A DNA stretch of 64,000 bases from JBPCOI01 sp051000395 (lineage in GTDB: Bacteria > Actinomycetota > Actinomycetes > Mycobacteriales > Jatrophihabitantaceae). Shown here piece by piece: positions 20,452 to 28,831 of the stretch; position 1 is the first letter of the stretch; each line of letters starts with the position of its first letter. The position numbers were made by a program, and so were the translations under genes. The notes under the pieces are model-generated. The model did not search any database. It saw nothing but the letters and a program-made list of their open reading frames with translations, and had not been told where the DNA came from. The stretch spans positions 62,001 to 126,000 of the forward strand of contig JBPCOI010000003.1 of the NCBI GenBank assembly GCA_051000395.1, given 5' to 3'.

Positions 20452-22208
20452 CAGCCACACACCCCGGCGATCGTGTCCACTGCGTCGTCGATCGCGACGT
20501 CACGCCGAGCGTCGCTGCGGCGATCGCGCAGCTCGACGACGCCGTCGGCGAGTCCCCGCCCCACGACCACGATCGTCGGCACCCCGAGCAGCTCCGCGTC
20601 CTTGAACTTCACCCCCGGCGACACGCCGCGCCGGTCGTCGTAGAGCACGCGCACGCCCCGCGCGTCCAGCGCGTCGGCGATGCCGGACGCGGCGTCGAAC
20701 ACGGTGTCGTCCTTGCCGGTCGCGACCAGATGGACGTCGGCCGGCGCGACCTCCCGCGGCCAGCACAGGCCCTTCTCGTCGTGCGTCTGCTCGGCGAGCG
20801 CAGCCACCGCCCTGGTGATGCCGACACCGTAGGAACCCATCGTCACCGTCACCGGTTTGCCGTCCGGGCCGAGAGCGGTGAGCCCGAACGCGTCGGCGAA
20901 CTTGCGACCCAGCTGGAAGACGTGCCCCAGCTCGATGCCCCGCGCTATCCGCAGCGGCCCGCCGCACCGCGCGCACCGGTCGCCGTCGCGGATCTCCACG
21001 GCCCCGATCTCGCCGTCGGGCTCGAAGTCGCGGCCACGCACGACGAACGCCGCGTGCCGGCCCACCTCGTTGGCGCCGGTGACCCAGGAGCTGCCCTGGA
21101 CGACGAGCGGGTCGACTAGGTAGCGCACCTTCGCGTCGGCCAGTACCTGCGGGCCGATGTAGCCCTTCACCAACCGCGGCTCACGGGCCAGGTCGTCCGG
21201 GCCGGCCTGTTCCACCACCACCGGCTCCAGCTGGCCGCCGATGCGCTTGAGATCCAAGTCGCGGTCGCCGGGTACGCCGACGACGAGCAGTTCCCAGTCC
21301 GGTGAACCCGGTGCGCGCGTTCGCAGCACCACGTTCTTCAACGTATCGGCCGCCGTGAAACTGCGTCCCAGCTCGAGGGTGTTCAGCCGCTCGACGAGCG
21401 TCTGGATCGTCGGCGTGTCCGGGGTGTCGAGTACCTGCTGCGGCTGGTGATCGGCAACGGCTGTTGCTGGGTTCGCCTGCGGTGGCAACGCGATCTGCAC
21501 CGCCTCGGTGTTGGCCGCGTAATCGCAGTTCGTGCACTGGACGAAGGTGTCCTCGCCGGACGCGGTCGGCGCCAGAAACTCCTCCGACGCCGAGCCGCCC
21601 ATCGCCCCGGAGACGGCGAACACGATCCGGTAGTCGAAGCCGAGGCGGGTGAAGATCCGTTCGTACGCGTCGCGGTGCGCGCGGTAGGACGCGTCCAGGC
21701 CGGCGTCGGACAGGTCGAAGGAGTACGAGTCCTTCATCACGAACTCGCGCCCGCGCAGGATGCCGGCGCGGGGACGGGCTTCGTCGCGATACTTGGTCTG
21801 GATCTGGAACAGCGCGAGCGGGTAGTCCTTGTACGACGCGTACTCGCCCTTGACCAGCAGCGTGAACAGCTCCTCGTGCGTCGGGCCGAGCAGGTAGTTA
21901 GCGCCCTTGCGGTCCTGCAGCGTGAACAGCGTGTCGCCGTAGTCGGCCCACCGGCCGCTGGCCTCGAAGATCTCCTTCGGGATCAGGGCCGGGAAGTGCA
22001 CCTCCTGCGCGCCGATCGCGGTCATCTCCTCGCGCACCACCCGCTCGACGTTGGCGAGAACCACCAAACCGAGCGGAAGCCACGAGTAGATGCCCGGGGC
22101 CAGGCGACGGACGTAACCGGCGCGCACCAGCAGCCGGTGGCTCGGCACCTCCGCATCGGCCGGGTCGTCGCGCAGGGTCCGCAGGAACAGGGTGGACAGT
22201 CGCAGCAC
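20451..22208 (-). CDS. proS: Proline-tRNA ligase, bacterial type with editing domain
   Basis: ProS charges tRNA-Pro. The 585-residue length and an inserted domain between class II motifs 2 and 3 mark the bacterial type, whose YbaK-like insertion edits misacylated Ala-tRNA. Motif 2 is in 'YRDEARPRAGILRGREFVMKDSYSF' (pieces 'RDEARPRAG', 'FVMKDSYSF'), the insert spans roughly residues 225-380, motif 3 is 'MGSYGVGITR', and the anticodon-binding domain follows 'GLCWPREVAPADVHLV'. The start is GTG 22208, six bases after a TAGCCT box. It heads a three-gene overlapping operon with the S9 peptidase and ung. Confidence 0.97.
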   Translation of the reverse strand: MLRLSTLFLRTLRDDPADAEVPSHRLLVRAGYVRRLAPGIYSWLPLGLVVLANVERVVREEMTAIGAQEVHFPALIPKEIFEASGRWADYGDTLFTLQDRKGANYLLGPTHEELFTLLVKGEYASYKDYPLALFQIQTKYRDEARPRAGILRGREFVMKDSYSFDLSDAGLDASYRAHRDAYERIFTRLGFDYRIVFAVSGAMGGSASEEFLAPTASGEDTFVQCTNCDYAANTEAVQIALPPQANPATAVADHQPQQVLDTPDTPTIQTLVERLNTLELGRSFTAADTLKNVVLRTRAPGSPDWELLVVGVPGDRDLDLKRIGGQLEPVVVEQAGPDDLAREPRLVKGYIGPQVLADAKVRYLVDPLVVQGSSWVTGANEVGRHAAFVVRGRDFEPDGEIGAVEIRDGDRCARCGGPLRIARGIELGHVFQLGRKFADAFGLTALGPDGKPVTVTMGSYGVGITRAVAALAEQTHDEKGLCWPREVAPADVHLVATGKDDTVFDAASGIADALDARGVRVLYDDRRGVSPGVKFKDAELLGVPTIVVVGRGLADGVVELRDRRSDARRDVAIDDAVDTIAGVCG

Positions 22209-22214
22209 GGCACC

Positions 22215-22220
22215 AGGCTA
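22215..22220 (-). promoter_or_regulatory. Leaderless-type -10 box of proS
   Basis: TAGCCT on the minus strand ends six bases before the proS GTG. There is no Shine-Dalgarno sequence in between, which fits transcription starting at the start codon. Confidence 0.55.
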
Positions 22221-22316
22221 TCGACGGGCGAAACCCGGTTGCGCCGCTGCATGGCAGCGCCCACCCTGGACGCCATCGCGCCACCGGGGTGCGCAGGGAG
22301 CGAGGAGGTGTGCCGC

Positions 22317-22370
22317 ATGACGACTGCCGTCCGGGTGAGCACCGCTCTCCCCCGTCCCCGCTCGCGCTGA
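22317..22370 (+). CDS. 17-codon putative leader peptide upstream of the RIO-type kinase
   Basis: An ATG at 22317 sits six bases after a strong GAGGAGGTG ribosome-binding site, better than most sites in this window. It opens a 17-residue ORF, MTTAVRVSTALPRPRSR, ending at TGA 22368-22370. One base after the stop is a perfect 7-bp hairpin, and the RIO kinase GTG follows 46 bases after the stop. The Arg/Pro-rich end and the hairpin suggest a ribosome-sensing leader, but this is inferred. It lies in the 208-bp space between divergent proS and the kinase. Confidence 0.5.
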   Translation: MTTAVRVSTALPRPRSR

Positions 22371-22371
22371 T

Positions 22372-22388
22372 CACCCGGCTTCCGGGTG
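22372..22388 (+). promoter_or_regulatory. Hairpin between the leader ORF and the kinase gene
   Basis: CACCCGG (22372-22378) and CCGGGTG (22382-22388) form a perfect 7-bp GC-rich stem with a 3-base loop, starting one base after the leader stop. There is no T-tract after it, so it is not a classical intrinsic terminator; it could act by attenuation or as an RNA structure near the start of the downstream gene. Confidence 0.45.
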
Positions 22389-22416
22389 GGCGCGTACCTA
22401 CCTCAGGAGCCCTACC

Positions 22417-23196
22417 GTGTTTGACGATTCCCCCTCGTACTCCAGCTGGGACGGTGCCACGCACGGCCCCGAACCCCGTCCCGGTTGGGTGATCACCGAG
22501 CTGTCCGCGCTGGACTCCGAACTCGGCGTGCTCAAGACCGGCAAGGAGGCCGACGTCCACCTGATGCTGCGCGCGGCACCCGACGGTCGCGAAGTGCTCC
22601 TGGCTGCCAAGCGCTACCGCACCGCCGAGCATCGGATGTTCACCCGGGACGCCGCGTACACCGACGGCCGCCGGGTGCGGCGCAGCCGGGAGAACCGTGC
22701 GATGGCGCGCCGCACGGAGTTCGGCCGCGAGCTGCTCGCCGGGCAGTGGGCCGCCGCGGAGTTCGCGGCGCTCGGGCAGCTGTGGCAGCTCGGCGCTCCC
22801 GTCCCGTACCCCGTGCAGCTGACCGGAACCGAGCTGCTGCTGGAGTTCATCGGCGACCGGGACGGCACTGCCGCGCCACGCCTCGCGCAGCTGCGGCCAC
22901 CGCCCGGCGAGCTGGGCGAGCTGTACGAGCAGTGCGTCACGGCGATGCGCCTGCTCGCCCGGGCCGGTTACGCGCACGGCGACCTGTCTGCGTACAACCT
23001 GCTCGTGCACCAGTCGCGGCTGGTGATGATCGACCTGCCGCAGATCGTCGATCTCGCGGCCAACCCGCAGGGCGCGCAGTTCCTGCACCGTGACTGCGAG
23101 AACGTCTGCGCCTGGTTCGCGCGGCGCGGGCTGCCCACCGTGGAGTTCGAGCATCTCTTCGGCGACCTGATGGCCGAGACGGTCGGCACCTGGTGA
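22417..23196 (+). CDS. RIO1-family serine/threonine protein kinase-like protein
   Basis: This 259-residue protein is an atypical kinase of the RIO type. The ATP-binding start is 'LKTGKEADVHLM' (flexible glycine loop) followed by 'AAKRYR' with the candidate ATP lysine. The catalytic loop is 'HGDLSAYNLL' (Asp and Asn present) and the metal-binding loop is 'IDLPQ', the RIO form of DFG. RIO kinases act in ribosome biogenesis in archaea and eukaryotes; the bacterial role is poorly known. It starts at GTG 22417, eight bases after AGGAG. Upstream lie a putative leader peptide and hairpin. Confidence 0.88.
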   Translation: MFDDSPSYSSWDGATHGPEPRPGWVITELSALDSELGVLKTGKEADVHLMLRAAPDGREVLLAAKRYRTAEHRMFTRDAAYTDGRRVRRSRENRAMARRTEFGRELLAGQWAAAEFAALGQLWQLGAPVPYPVQLTGTELLLEFIGDRDGTAAPRLAQLRPPPGELGELYEQCVTAMRLLARAGYAHGDLSAYNLLVHQSRLVMIDLPQIVDLAANPQGAQFLHRDCENVCAWFARRGLPTVEFEHLFGDLMAETVGTW

Positions 23197-23199
23197 CGT

Positions 23200-23205
23200 T
23201 ATCGT
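23200..23205 (+). promoter_or_regulatory. Putative -10 box of mtr
   Basis: TATCGT ends seven bases before the mtr ATG, immediately after the RIO kinase stop. With no Shine-Dalgarno sequence between, this suggests a leaderless or nearly leaderless mtr transcript. Confidence 0.5.
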
Positions 23206-23212
23206 CGCGGTC

Positions 23213-24589
23213 ATGCCGCACTACGACCTTGCGATCATCGGTTCCGGATCGGGGAACTCGCTGGCCGGACCGCAGTTCGACGACTGGCAGATCGCGGTCG
23301 TGGAGGAGTCGACGTTCGGGGGCACCTGCCTCAACGTCGGGTGCATCCCCACCAAGATGTTCGTCTACCCCGCGGACGTCGCCGAGGCGGTCCGTGGCGC
23401 CGGACGTCTCGGTGTGGACGCCGAGGTGCTCGACGTCCGGTGGGCCGACATCCGCGACCGGGTCTTCGGCCGCATCGATCCGATCTCGGCCGACGGCCGG
23501 GCGTACCGGGCCCACGGCTCGAACACCACGCTCTACGAGGCGCACGCGGCGTTCACCGCTCCCCGCACGCTGCAGCTGTCCACCGGCGAGACGATCACCG
23601 CCGACCGGGTGGTGCTGGCTACCGGTTCGCGGCCCGTCGTCCCGGCGGTCGTGACCGCGTGCGACGTGCCGTTCCACACCTCGGACACGGTAATGCGCAT
23701 CGACGAGCTGCCGGCTCGCGTCGCGATCCTCGGCGGCGGCTACATCGCCGCGGAGTTCGCGCACGTCTTCGCGGCGTTCGGGTCGCGGACCACGGTGATA
23801 GCCCGCAGCACGCCGCTGTTGCGCCACCTCGACCTGGAGATCGCGCGCGCGTTCACCGCCGTCGCCTGCGACCGGTGGGACGTCCGCCTCGACGCCTCGG
23901 TGAGCTCGATCGAACGCGCCGGTGACGGTGTGCGCCTCGACCTGCTGGACGGCTCGGTGGTCGAGGCGGACCTACTGCTCGTCGCGACCGGACGACGGCC
24001 GAACTCCGACAAGCTGAACCTGGCTGCTGCCGGGGTGGCTACCCATCCGGACGGCCGCATCGTCGCCGACTGCTATCAGCGCGCGACCGCGCCAGACGTC
24101 TGGGTGCTCGGCGATGTCAGCTCGCCGCACCAGCTCAAGCACGTCGCCAACCACGAGGCGCGGGTGGTGGCGCACAACCTGGCGCACCCCGACGCCCTGA
24201 TCGAGTCGGACCACCGGTTCGTGCCCGCCGCCGTGTTCACCCACCCGCAACTGGCGACCGTGGGGCTCAGCGAACAGGAGGCGATCGAGACCGGACGGCC
24301 CTACGTGACGGCGGTTCAGGACTACGGCGGCACGGCCTACGGCTGGGCGATGGAGGACACCGCCAGCGTGTGCAAGCTCATCGCGGACCCGTCGAGCGGG
24401 CAGCTTCTCGGTGCGCACCTGATGGGCGAGCAAGCCTCGGTCCTGATCCAGCCGCTGATCCAGGCCATGAGCTTCGGTCTCGGCGTGCGGGAGATGGCAC
24501 GCGGTCAGTACTGGATCCATCCGGCGCTGAGCGAGGTGGTCGAGAACGCGCTGCTGGCCCTGGACCTCGACTGCGGCGCGTCGCGCTAG
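23213..24589 (+). CDS. mtr: Mycothione reductase
   Basis: Mtr reduces mycothiol disulfide with NADPH and keeps the main actinobacterial thiol reduced. The 458-residue flavoprotein disulfide reductase has the FAD motif 'LAIIGSGSGN', the redox-active 'GGTCLNVGCIPTK', a second Rossmann motif 'VAILGGGYIAAEFAHVF' for NADPH and the C-terminal 'WIHPALSEVVENAL' with the active-site His-Glu. The 'GSGSGNS' loop and the overall length match mycothione reductases better than lipoamide dehydrogenases. The MBL hydrolase follows 9 bp later. Confidence 0.93.
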   Translation: MPHYDLAIIGSGSGNSLAGPQFDDWQIAVVEESTFGGTCLNVGCIPTKMFVYPADVAEAVRGAGRLGVDAEVLDVRWADIRDRVFGRIDPISADGRAYRAHGSNTTLYEAHAAFTAPRTLQLSTGETITADRVVLATGSRPVVPAVVTACDVPFHTSDTVMRIDELPARVAILGGGYIAAEFAHVFAAFGSRTTVIARSTPLLRHLDLEIARAFTAVACDRWDVRLDASVSSIERAGDGVRLDLLDGSVVEADLLLVATGRRPNSDKLNLAAAGVATHPDGRIVADCYQRATAPDVWVLGDVSSPHQLKHVANHEARVVAHNLAHPDALIESDHRFVPAAVFTHPQLATVGLSEQEAIETGRPYVTAVQDYGGTAYGWAMEDTASVCKLIADPSSGQLLGAHLMGEQASVLIQPLIQAMSFGLGVREMARGQYWIHPALSEVVENALLALDLDCGASR

Positions 24590-24592
24590 GTT
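24587..24592 (+). promoter_or_regulatory. Leaderless-type -10 box of the MBL-hydrolase gene, overlapping the mtr stop
   Basis: TAGGTT begins with the TAG stop codon of mtr and ends six bases before the ATG of the next gene, so stop codon and -10 box share bases. No Shine-Dalgarno sequence is present. Confidence 0.5.
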
Positions 24593-24598
24593 TCCCCC

Positions 24599-25264
24599 AT
24601 GAGCGACACCTACACGGGCGAGGTCGAGGTCGGCGGCGCGATCGACGTCCGCCGCCTGCCGGCGTTGACGATCGCCAAGCTCGCCGTCGGGCCGATGTCC
24701 AACAACGCCTACCTGCTGCGGTGCACCCGGACCGGGGAGGGGCTGCTGATCGACGCGGCAAACGAGGCCGAGCGGTTGCGCGAACTGGTCCGTCTTGACG
24801 GCCCACCGGTCGCGGCGATCCTGACCACGCACAGCCATCCGGACCACTGGCAGGCGCTGGCCGAGATCGCGGCCGACGCCGACGCCGCGATCTACGCCGG
24901 CGAACCCGACGCCGACGACCTGCCGGTCGCCGTCGACGAGCGGTTGCACCACGGCGACACGATCGCCGTCGGCGACCTGAGCCTGGAGATCATCGCCCTG
25001 CGCGGGCACACTCCGGGTTCGATCGCGGTGCTGTACCGCGATCCCGAGGTCGGCTCGCACCTGTTCACCGGTGACTCGCTGTTCCCCGGTGGTGTCGGGA
25101 AGACGACCTCATCGGCGGCGTTCAGCTCGCTCGTCGAGGACGTCACCACCCGGGTGTTCGACGTCCTCGACGACGAGACGTGGTTCTATCCCGGCCACGG
25201 CAGCGATTCGACGGTGGGCGCCGAGCGCCCGCAGGTCGCCGAATGGCGCGCGCGCGGCTGGTAA
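24599..25264 (+). CDS. Glyoxalase II-like metallo-beta-lactamase-fold hydrolase
   Basis: This 221-residue protein has the metallo-beta-lactamase fold: 'TTHSHPDHW' supplies the HxHxDH metal motif, 'LRGHTPGSIAVL' the next His, 'FTGDSLF' the bridging Asp and 'YPGHGSDST' the last His. Glyoxalase II and related thioesterases have this set. Placed directly after mycothione reductase, it may cleave mycothiol thioesters, such as S-lactoyl-mycothiol, but this is inferred from position only. The start is fixed by the conserved 'KLAVGPMSNNAYLL' soon after it. Confidence 0.85.
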   Translation: MSDTYTGEVEVGGAIDVRRLPALTIAKLAVGPMSNNAYLLRCTRTGEGLLIDAANEAERLRELVRLDGPPVAAILTTHSHPDHWQALAEIAADADAAIYAGEPDADDLPVAVDERLHHGDTIAVGDLSLEIIALRGHTPGSIAVLYRDPEVGSHLFTGDSLFPGGVGKTTSSAAFSSLVEDVTTRVFDVLDDETWFYPGHGSDSTVGAERPQVAEWRARGW

Positions 25265-25340
25265 TCGCAGGGTTCGGCGGTCACCAACCCCAGTAAGTTC
25301 GGCTGCGGCGAACATCCCGGCGTCCGGGCGTCATAGCGGC

Positions 25341-25346
25341 TATCGT
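25341..25346 (+). promoter_or_regulatory. Leaderless-type -10 box of the lipoprotein gene
   Basis: TATCGT ends six bases before the GTG at 25353, with no ribosome-binding site between. The same hexamer precedes mtr. Confidence 0.55.
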
Positions 25347-25352
25347 CGCAGC

Positions 25353-26366
25353 GTGACGACGCGCACCCGATTCGTCCTGTCGAGCCTGGCGACCGGCCTG
25401 CTCGCGGCAAGCGTGCTGTCCGGTTGCAGCCAGTCGAACGCTGCCGGTCCCACCACGACCGCGACGCCCCGAGCCTCGACGAGCCCGACGCAGACACGGC
25501 CCACACAGTCGGTGTCGTCGCGGACGTCCACTGCCTCGCCCGCCACCAGCCGCACGGATCCCGCGCCCGCCGTGTCGCGCTCGACCCTGCCTCGCGGCGG
25601 GCGAACCATCCTCGGCACGTATCGGATCGTCGCCTACTACGGCGGACCGGACGGACCCGCGCTCGGCGTGCTCGGCAGCCAAGCGCCCGAGCAGATCGCT
25701 GCGACCATCGCCGACCGAGCTGAAGAGTACGCAAGCTTCGGCAAGAAGCTGCAGCCGGCGATGGAGCTCATCGCCAGCGTGGCGCAAGGCGGTCCAGGGC
25801 CTGACGGCCGCTACTCCGAGACCATCCCGGTCGCGGACGTGCAGCGCTATCTCGACGTGGCGCACGAGCACAAGATGCTGCTCATCCTCGACTTCCAGCC
25901 CGGCCGCGGCGAGTTCCTGCCGCAGGTGCAGTACTTCGAGCGTTTCCTGCGTGACCCGAGCGTGTCCGTCGCGCTCGACCCGGAATGGAAGATGGGTCCG
26001 GGCGAGGTACCCGGGACGGTGATCGGATCGTCGTCGGCGAGCAGCATCAACGCGGTCGGGCGTTACCTGGCCGGCATCGTCGCCGCGCAGCACCTCCCGG
26101 ACAAGCTGATGATCGTCCACCAGTTCCGGCTGCTCATGCTGCCCGACCGCGACCAGATCTCGCAGCAGAAGGGGATCGAGCTCGTCTTCCACGCCGACGG
26201 CTTCGGCAGCCAGTCGGAAAAGCTGGCGACCTGGCACGCACTCGCCTTCCCCGGACGCCCGGACGGCGCCGGCTTCAAGTTGTTCCTGCGGCAGGACACC
26301 GACCTGATGACGCCCGCCCAGGTGATGGCGCTGCGACCGCAACCGGACGTCGTCACCTACCAGTGA
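25353..26366 (+). CDS. Secreted lipoprotein of unknown function
   Basis: The 337-residue product has an N-terminal signal peptide (basic 'TTRTR', hydrophobic stretch 'FVLSSLATGLLAASV') and a lipobox 'LSGC' with the lipidated Cys near residue 25. A Thr/Ser/Pro-rich linker (about 30-80) leads to a globular domain with 'GTYRIVAYYGGPDGPALGVLG', 'LLILDFQPGRGEFLPQV', 'VALDPEW' and 'MIVHQFRL'. The strand-end acidic residues look like a TIM-barrel glycoside-hydrolase-like domain, but I cannot name the family. The GTG start follows a TATCGT box at six bases. Confidence 0.8.
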   Translation: MTTRTRFVLSSLATGLLAASVLSGCSQSNAAGPTTTATPRASTSPTQTRPTQSVSSRTSTASPATSRTDPAPAVSRSTLPRGGRTILGTYRIVAYYGGPDGPALGVLGSQAPEQIAATIADRAEEYASFGKKLQPAMELIASVAQGGPGPDGRYSETIPVADVQRYLDVAHEHKMLLILDFQPGRGEFLPQVQYFERFLRDPSVSVALDPEWKMGPGEVPGTVIGSSSASSINAVGRYLAGIVAAQHLPDKLMIVHQFRLLMLPDRDQISQQKGIELVFHADGFGSQSEKLATWHALAFPGRPDGAGFKLFLRQDTDLMTPAQVMALRPQPDVVTYQ

Positions 26367-26370
26367 CAGC

Positions 26371-26763
26371 TCAGCCCAACGCGCTCGGATCGGCGGGGAC
26401 GTCGACGGCGTGGTGGCGCAGCAGTTCGAGCGGCACGTCCTCGAGTACCCGCGCGTGCGTGGCGGCCAGCACGACCGGCGCTGCGACGCCGTCCTGCTGC
26501 GCCTGCAACCAGCGCACCGCGACGACGCACCAGCGATCGCCGGGCCGCAGCCCGGGGAAGCGGTACTCGGGCACCGGGGTGCTGAGATCGTTACCGACCC
26601 GTCGCTGGTGCTCGAGGAACTCGCGGGTAGCCACCACGCACACCGTGTGGTTGCCGACGTCCTCAGGGCCGGTGTTGCAGCAGCCGTCGCGGAAGAAGCC
26701 GGTCAGCGGGTCCGTCCCGCACGGCTCGAGCACCCCGCCGAGCACGTTGAGCGACTCATCCAT
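26371..26763 (-). CDS. DUF2237 family protein
   Basis: The 130-residue protein matches the DUF2237 pattern: 'NVLGGVLEPCGTDPLTGFFRDGCC' in blocks ('NVLGG.LEPC', 'TGFFRDGCC'), 'GPEDVGNHTVCVVAT..FLE', 'GNDLSTP.PEY.FPGL.PGDRWC.VA.RW'. Several Cys and His residues are conserved in the family, hinting at a metal or redox role, but no function is known to me. It lies on the minus strand between plus-strand genes, with 4 bp to the lipoprotein stop. Confidence 0.88.
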   Translation of the reverse strand: MDESLNVLGGVLEPCGTDPLTGFFRDGCCNTGPEDVGNHTVCVVATREFLEHQRRVGNDLSTPVPEYRFPGLRPGDRWCVVAVRWLQAQQDGVAAPVVLAATHARVLEDVPLELLRHHAVDVPADPSALG

Positions 26764-26807
26764 CAGCCGAGTCTCGCACCACGCGCCGGGACGAGCAGGA
26801 TGAGGAC

Positions 26808-27296
26808 GTGACCCAGCTGTCGTTGCGAGCGCCGGCCAACCTCGTCAGCCCACGGGCGAAGGTCTACTGGATCGTGCGCGCCCTGACCGGATGGCTCGTC
26901 GTCGGCGTGGTGGAACTGATTGCCTGCCTCGCCTCCGGCGTGTCGATCGCCTCGGTCGTGGTGCTGATCGTGACAGCCCTGCTCGCGACCGGGCATCTGA
27001 TCGTCATGCCGCAGTGGCGCTACCGGGTGCACCGGTGGGAAGCGAGCACCACCGCCGTCTACACCCAGTCGGGATGGTTCAGCCAGGAACGCCGGATCGC
27101 GCCGGTGGCCCGCATCCAGACCGTCGACACCCAACGCGGCCCGTTCGAGCAGATCTTCGGACTGGCCAACGTCACGATCACCACCGCCTCTGCCGCGGGA
27201 CCGCTCAAGATCCACGGGCTGGACCGCGACGTAGCGGACTCGCTCGTCGAGGATCTGACGGTGCGCACCCAGGCCGCGGGCGGAGACGCCACGTGA
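26808..27296 (+). CDS. Small bacterial-PH-domain (bPH2/YdbS-like) membrane protein
   Basis: The 162-residue protein has two adjacent N-terminal membrane helices (about 22-42 and 48-70) followed by a bacterial PH domain with the typical 'RYRVHRWEASTTAVYTQSGWFSQERRIAPVARIQTVDTQRGPFEQIFGLANVTI' pattern (segments 'VHRWE', 'QERRIAPVARIQTVD', 'FGLANVTI'). Such proteins (YdbS) pair with a large partner with three PH domains (YdbT), encoded next door with a GTGA overlap. The GTG start follows CAGGAT at six bases, another possible leaderless promoter. Confidence 0.88.
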   Translation: MTQLSLRAPANLVSPRAKVYWIVRALTGWLVVGVVELIACLASGVSIASVVVLIVTALLATGHLIVMPQWRYRVHRWEASTTAVYTQSGWFSQERRIAPVARIQTVDTQRGPFEQIFGLANVTITTASAAGPLKIHGLDRDVADSLVEDLTVRTQAAGGDAT

Positions 27297-28831
27297 CGCA
27301 GCTGCTCGCCCCGGCCGCGGTCGGCGAATGGCGCCGGCTGAGCCCCCGGATGCTGCTCGTGCATCCGGTCGTCGAGCTGGGAAGAGCCCTACCAGCCCTG
27401 GCCGGCGCGTTCCTCGCCGGTCGCAGCAGCGGCGGCAACAGCGGCACCTGGTGGAGCCTGGGCCTCGGCGGTGTCGTGATCGTCTTCGCGCTGCTCCGGT
27501 GGTTCACCACGAGCTTTCGCATCACTGCGGAGCAGATCCAGCTTCGGCACGGGTTGCTGCGGCGAAGGACGGTCGCCGCGCCGGTGGACCGGGTGCGCAC
27601 CGTCGACGTCACCGCGCACCTGCTGCACCGGCTGCTCGGACTGGCGAAGGTCGCGATCGGCACCGGGACCTCGGATCGCAAGGGCCGCAACGGCCTGGTG
27701 CTCGACGGCCTGGGCGCTGACGCCGCCGCGGCCCTGCGCGCCGAGCTGCTGCACCGGCGCCCCGACGTTCGATCGGGCGTCCCCTTCCGATCAGACGCCG
27801 GGACCGAGGCCACCACCGGCACGCAAGCGCCCGAACTGGTACTCGCCCGGCTCGACCGGGCGTGGATCAGGTACGCCCCGTTCACGCTGTCCGGCGCACT
27901 GACCGGCCTGGCATTGCTGGGTGTCGGCTCGCGCATCGTCAACGAGGGCCGCATCAACCTGAGCCGGGTCGGCCCGCTGCGGACCGTTGCGGAGCACTTC
28001 GCCCGCTGGCCGCTGGCCGTCAGCGTCGCCGTCGTCGCAGTCTGCGCGCTCGTGTTCGTCGCGGTCGCGTCCACGCTCGGCTACGTGCTCGCGTTCTGGA
28101 ACTTCCGGCTCACCAGGCACAGCGGCGGCACGCTGCACGTGACCCGCGGCCTACTCACCTCGCGCGCGACGAGCATCGAACGACGCCGCCTGCGCGGGGC
28201 AGAGCTGTCCGAGCCGCTGTTGCTGCGCGCCGCGGGCGGTGCGCGCTGCCTGGCGATCGCGACCGGGCTGCGCGTGGGACGCGGCGCCGAACGCGGTGGC
28301 GAGATCCTGCTGCCTCCGGCGCCGCGCGCCGTGGCGTTGCGGGTCGGCGCGGACGTGCTCGAACAGCCCGGCCCGCTCTCGGCGCTCCTGCAGCCGCACC
28401 CGCCGGCTGCGCTGCGACGGCGGCTGGTGCGCGCCGTCGGCGCGGCGCTCGTCGTCGTCGCCGTGATCGCGGTCATCGACCGGGTCGCCGGTTGGCCGCT
28501 GTGGGCGGTGCCGGCATCGGGGGTCCTGATCGTGCTGGCGATCGCGCTCGGCATCGACCGCTATCGCAGCCTCGGCCACGCGTACGTGGACGGTTTCGTG
28601 GTGAGCCGGCTCGGTTCGCTGGTGCGTCGGCGCAGCGCGGTGATCTCCGACGGTGTGATTGGCTGGAACCTGCGCAGCACGTTCTTCCAGCGCCGCATCG
28701 GCCTGGTCACGCTCACCGCCACCGCCGCGGCGGGGCGGCAGCGCTACCGGATCGTGGACCTCGCTGCCGCCGAGTCCGCCGACTTCGCCGACCGGGCGGT
28801 GCCGGGGTTGCTTGCGGAGTTCCTCGGGTGA
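27293..28831 (+). CDS. Large bacterial-PH-domain (YdbT-like) membrane protein
   Basis: The 512-residue protein has three bPH2 domains, each after a pair of membrane helices. The first has 'TTSFRITAEQIQLRHGLLRRRTVAAPVDRVRTVDV' in blocks, the second follows 'AFWNFRLTRHSGGTLHVTRGLLT', and the third contains 'LGHAYVDGFVVSRLGSLVRRRSAVI'. It overlaps the small PH protein and the ROK kinase by GTGA, so the three are one operon. In Bacillus, YdbS and YdbT protect against membrane-active bacteriocins; that role here is only an analogy. Confidence 0.85.
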   Translation: MTQLLAPAAVGEWRRLSPRMLLVHPVVELGRALPALAGAFLAGRSSGGNSGTWWSLGLGGVVIVFALLRWFTTSFRITAEQIQLRHGLLRRRTVAAPVDRVRTVDVTAHLLHRLLGLAKVAIGTGTSDRKGRNGLVLDGLGADAAAALRAELLHRRPDVRSGVPFRSDAGTEATTGTQAPELVLARLDRAWIRYAPFTLSGALTGLALLGVGSRIVNEGRINLSRVGPLRTVAEHFARWPLAVSVAVVAVCALVFVAVASTLGYVLAFWNFRLTRHSGGTLHVTRGLLTSRATSIERRRLRGAELSEPLLLRAAGGARCLAIATGLRVGRGAERGGEILLPPAPRAVALRVGADVLEQPGPLSALLQPHPPAALRRRLVRAVGAALVVVAVIAVIDRVAGWPLWAVPASGVLIVLAIALGIDRYRSLGHAYVDGFVVSRLGSLVRRRSAVISDGVIGWNLRSTFFQRRIGLVTLTATAAAGRQRYRIVDLAAAESADFADRAVPGLLAEFLG

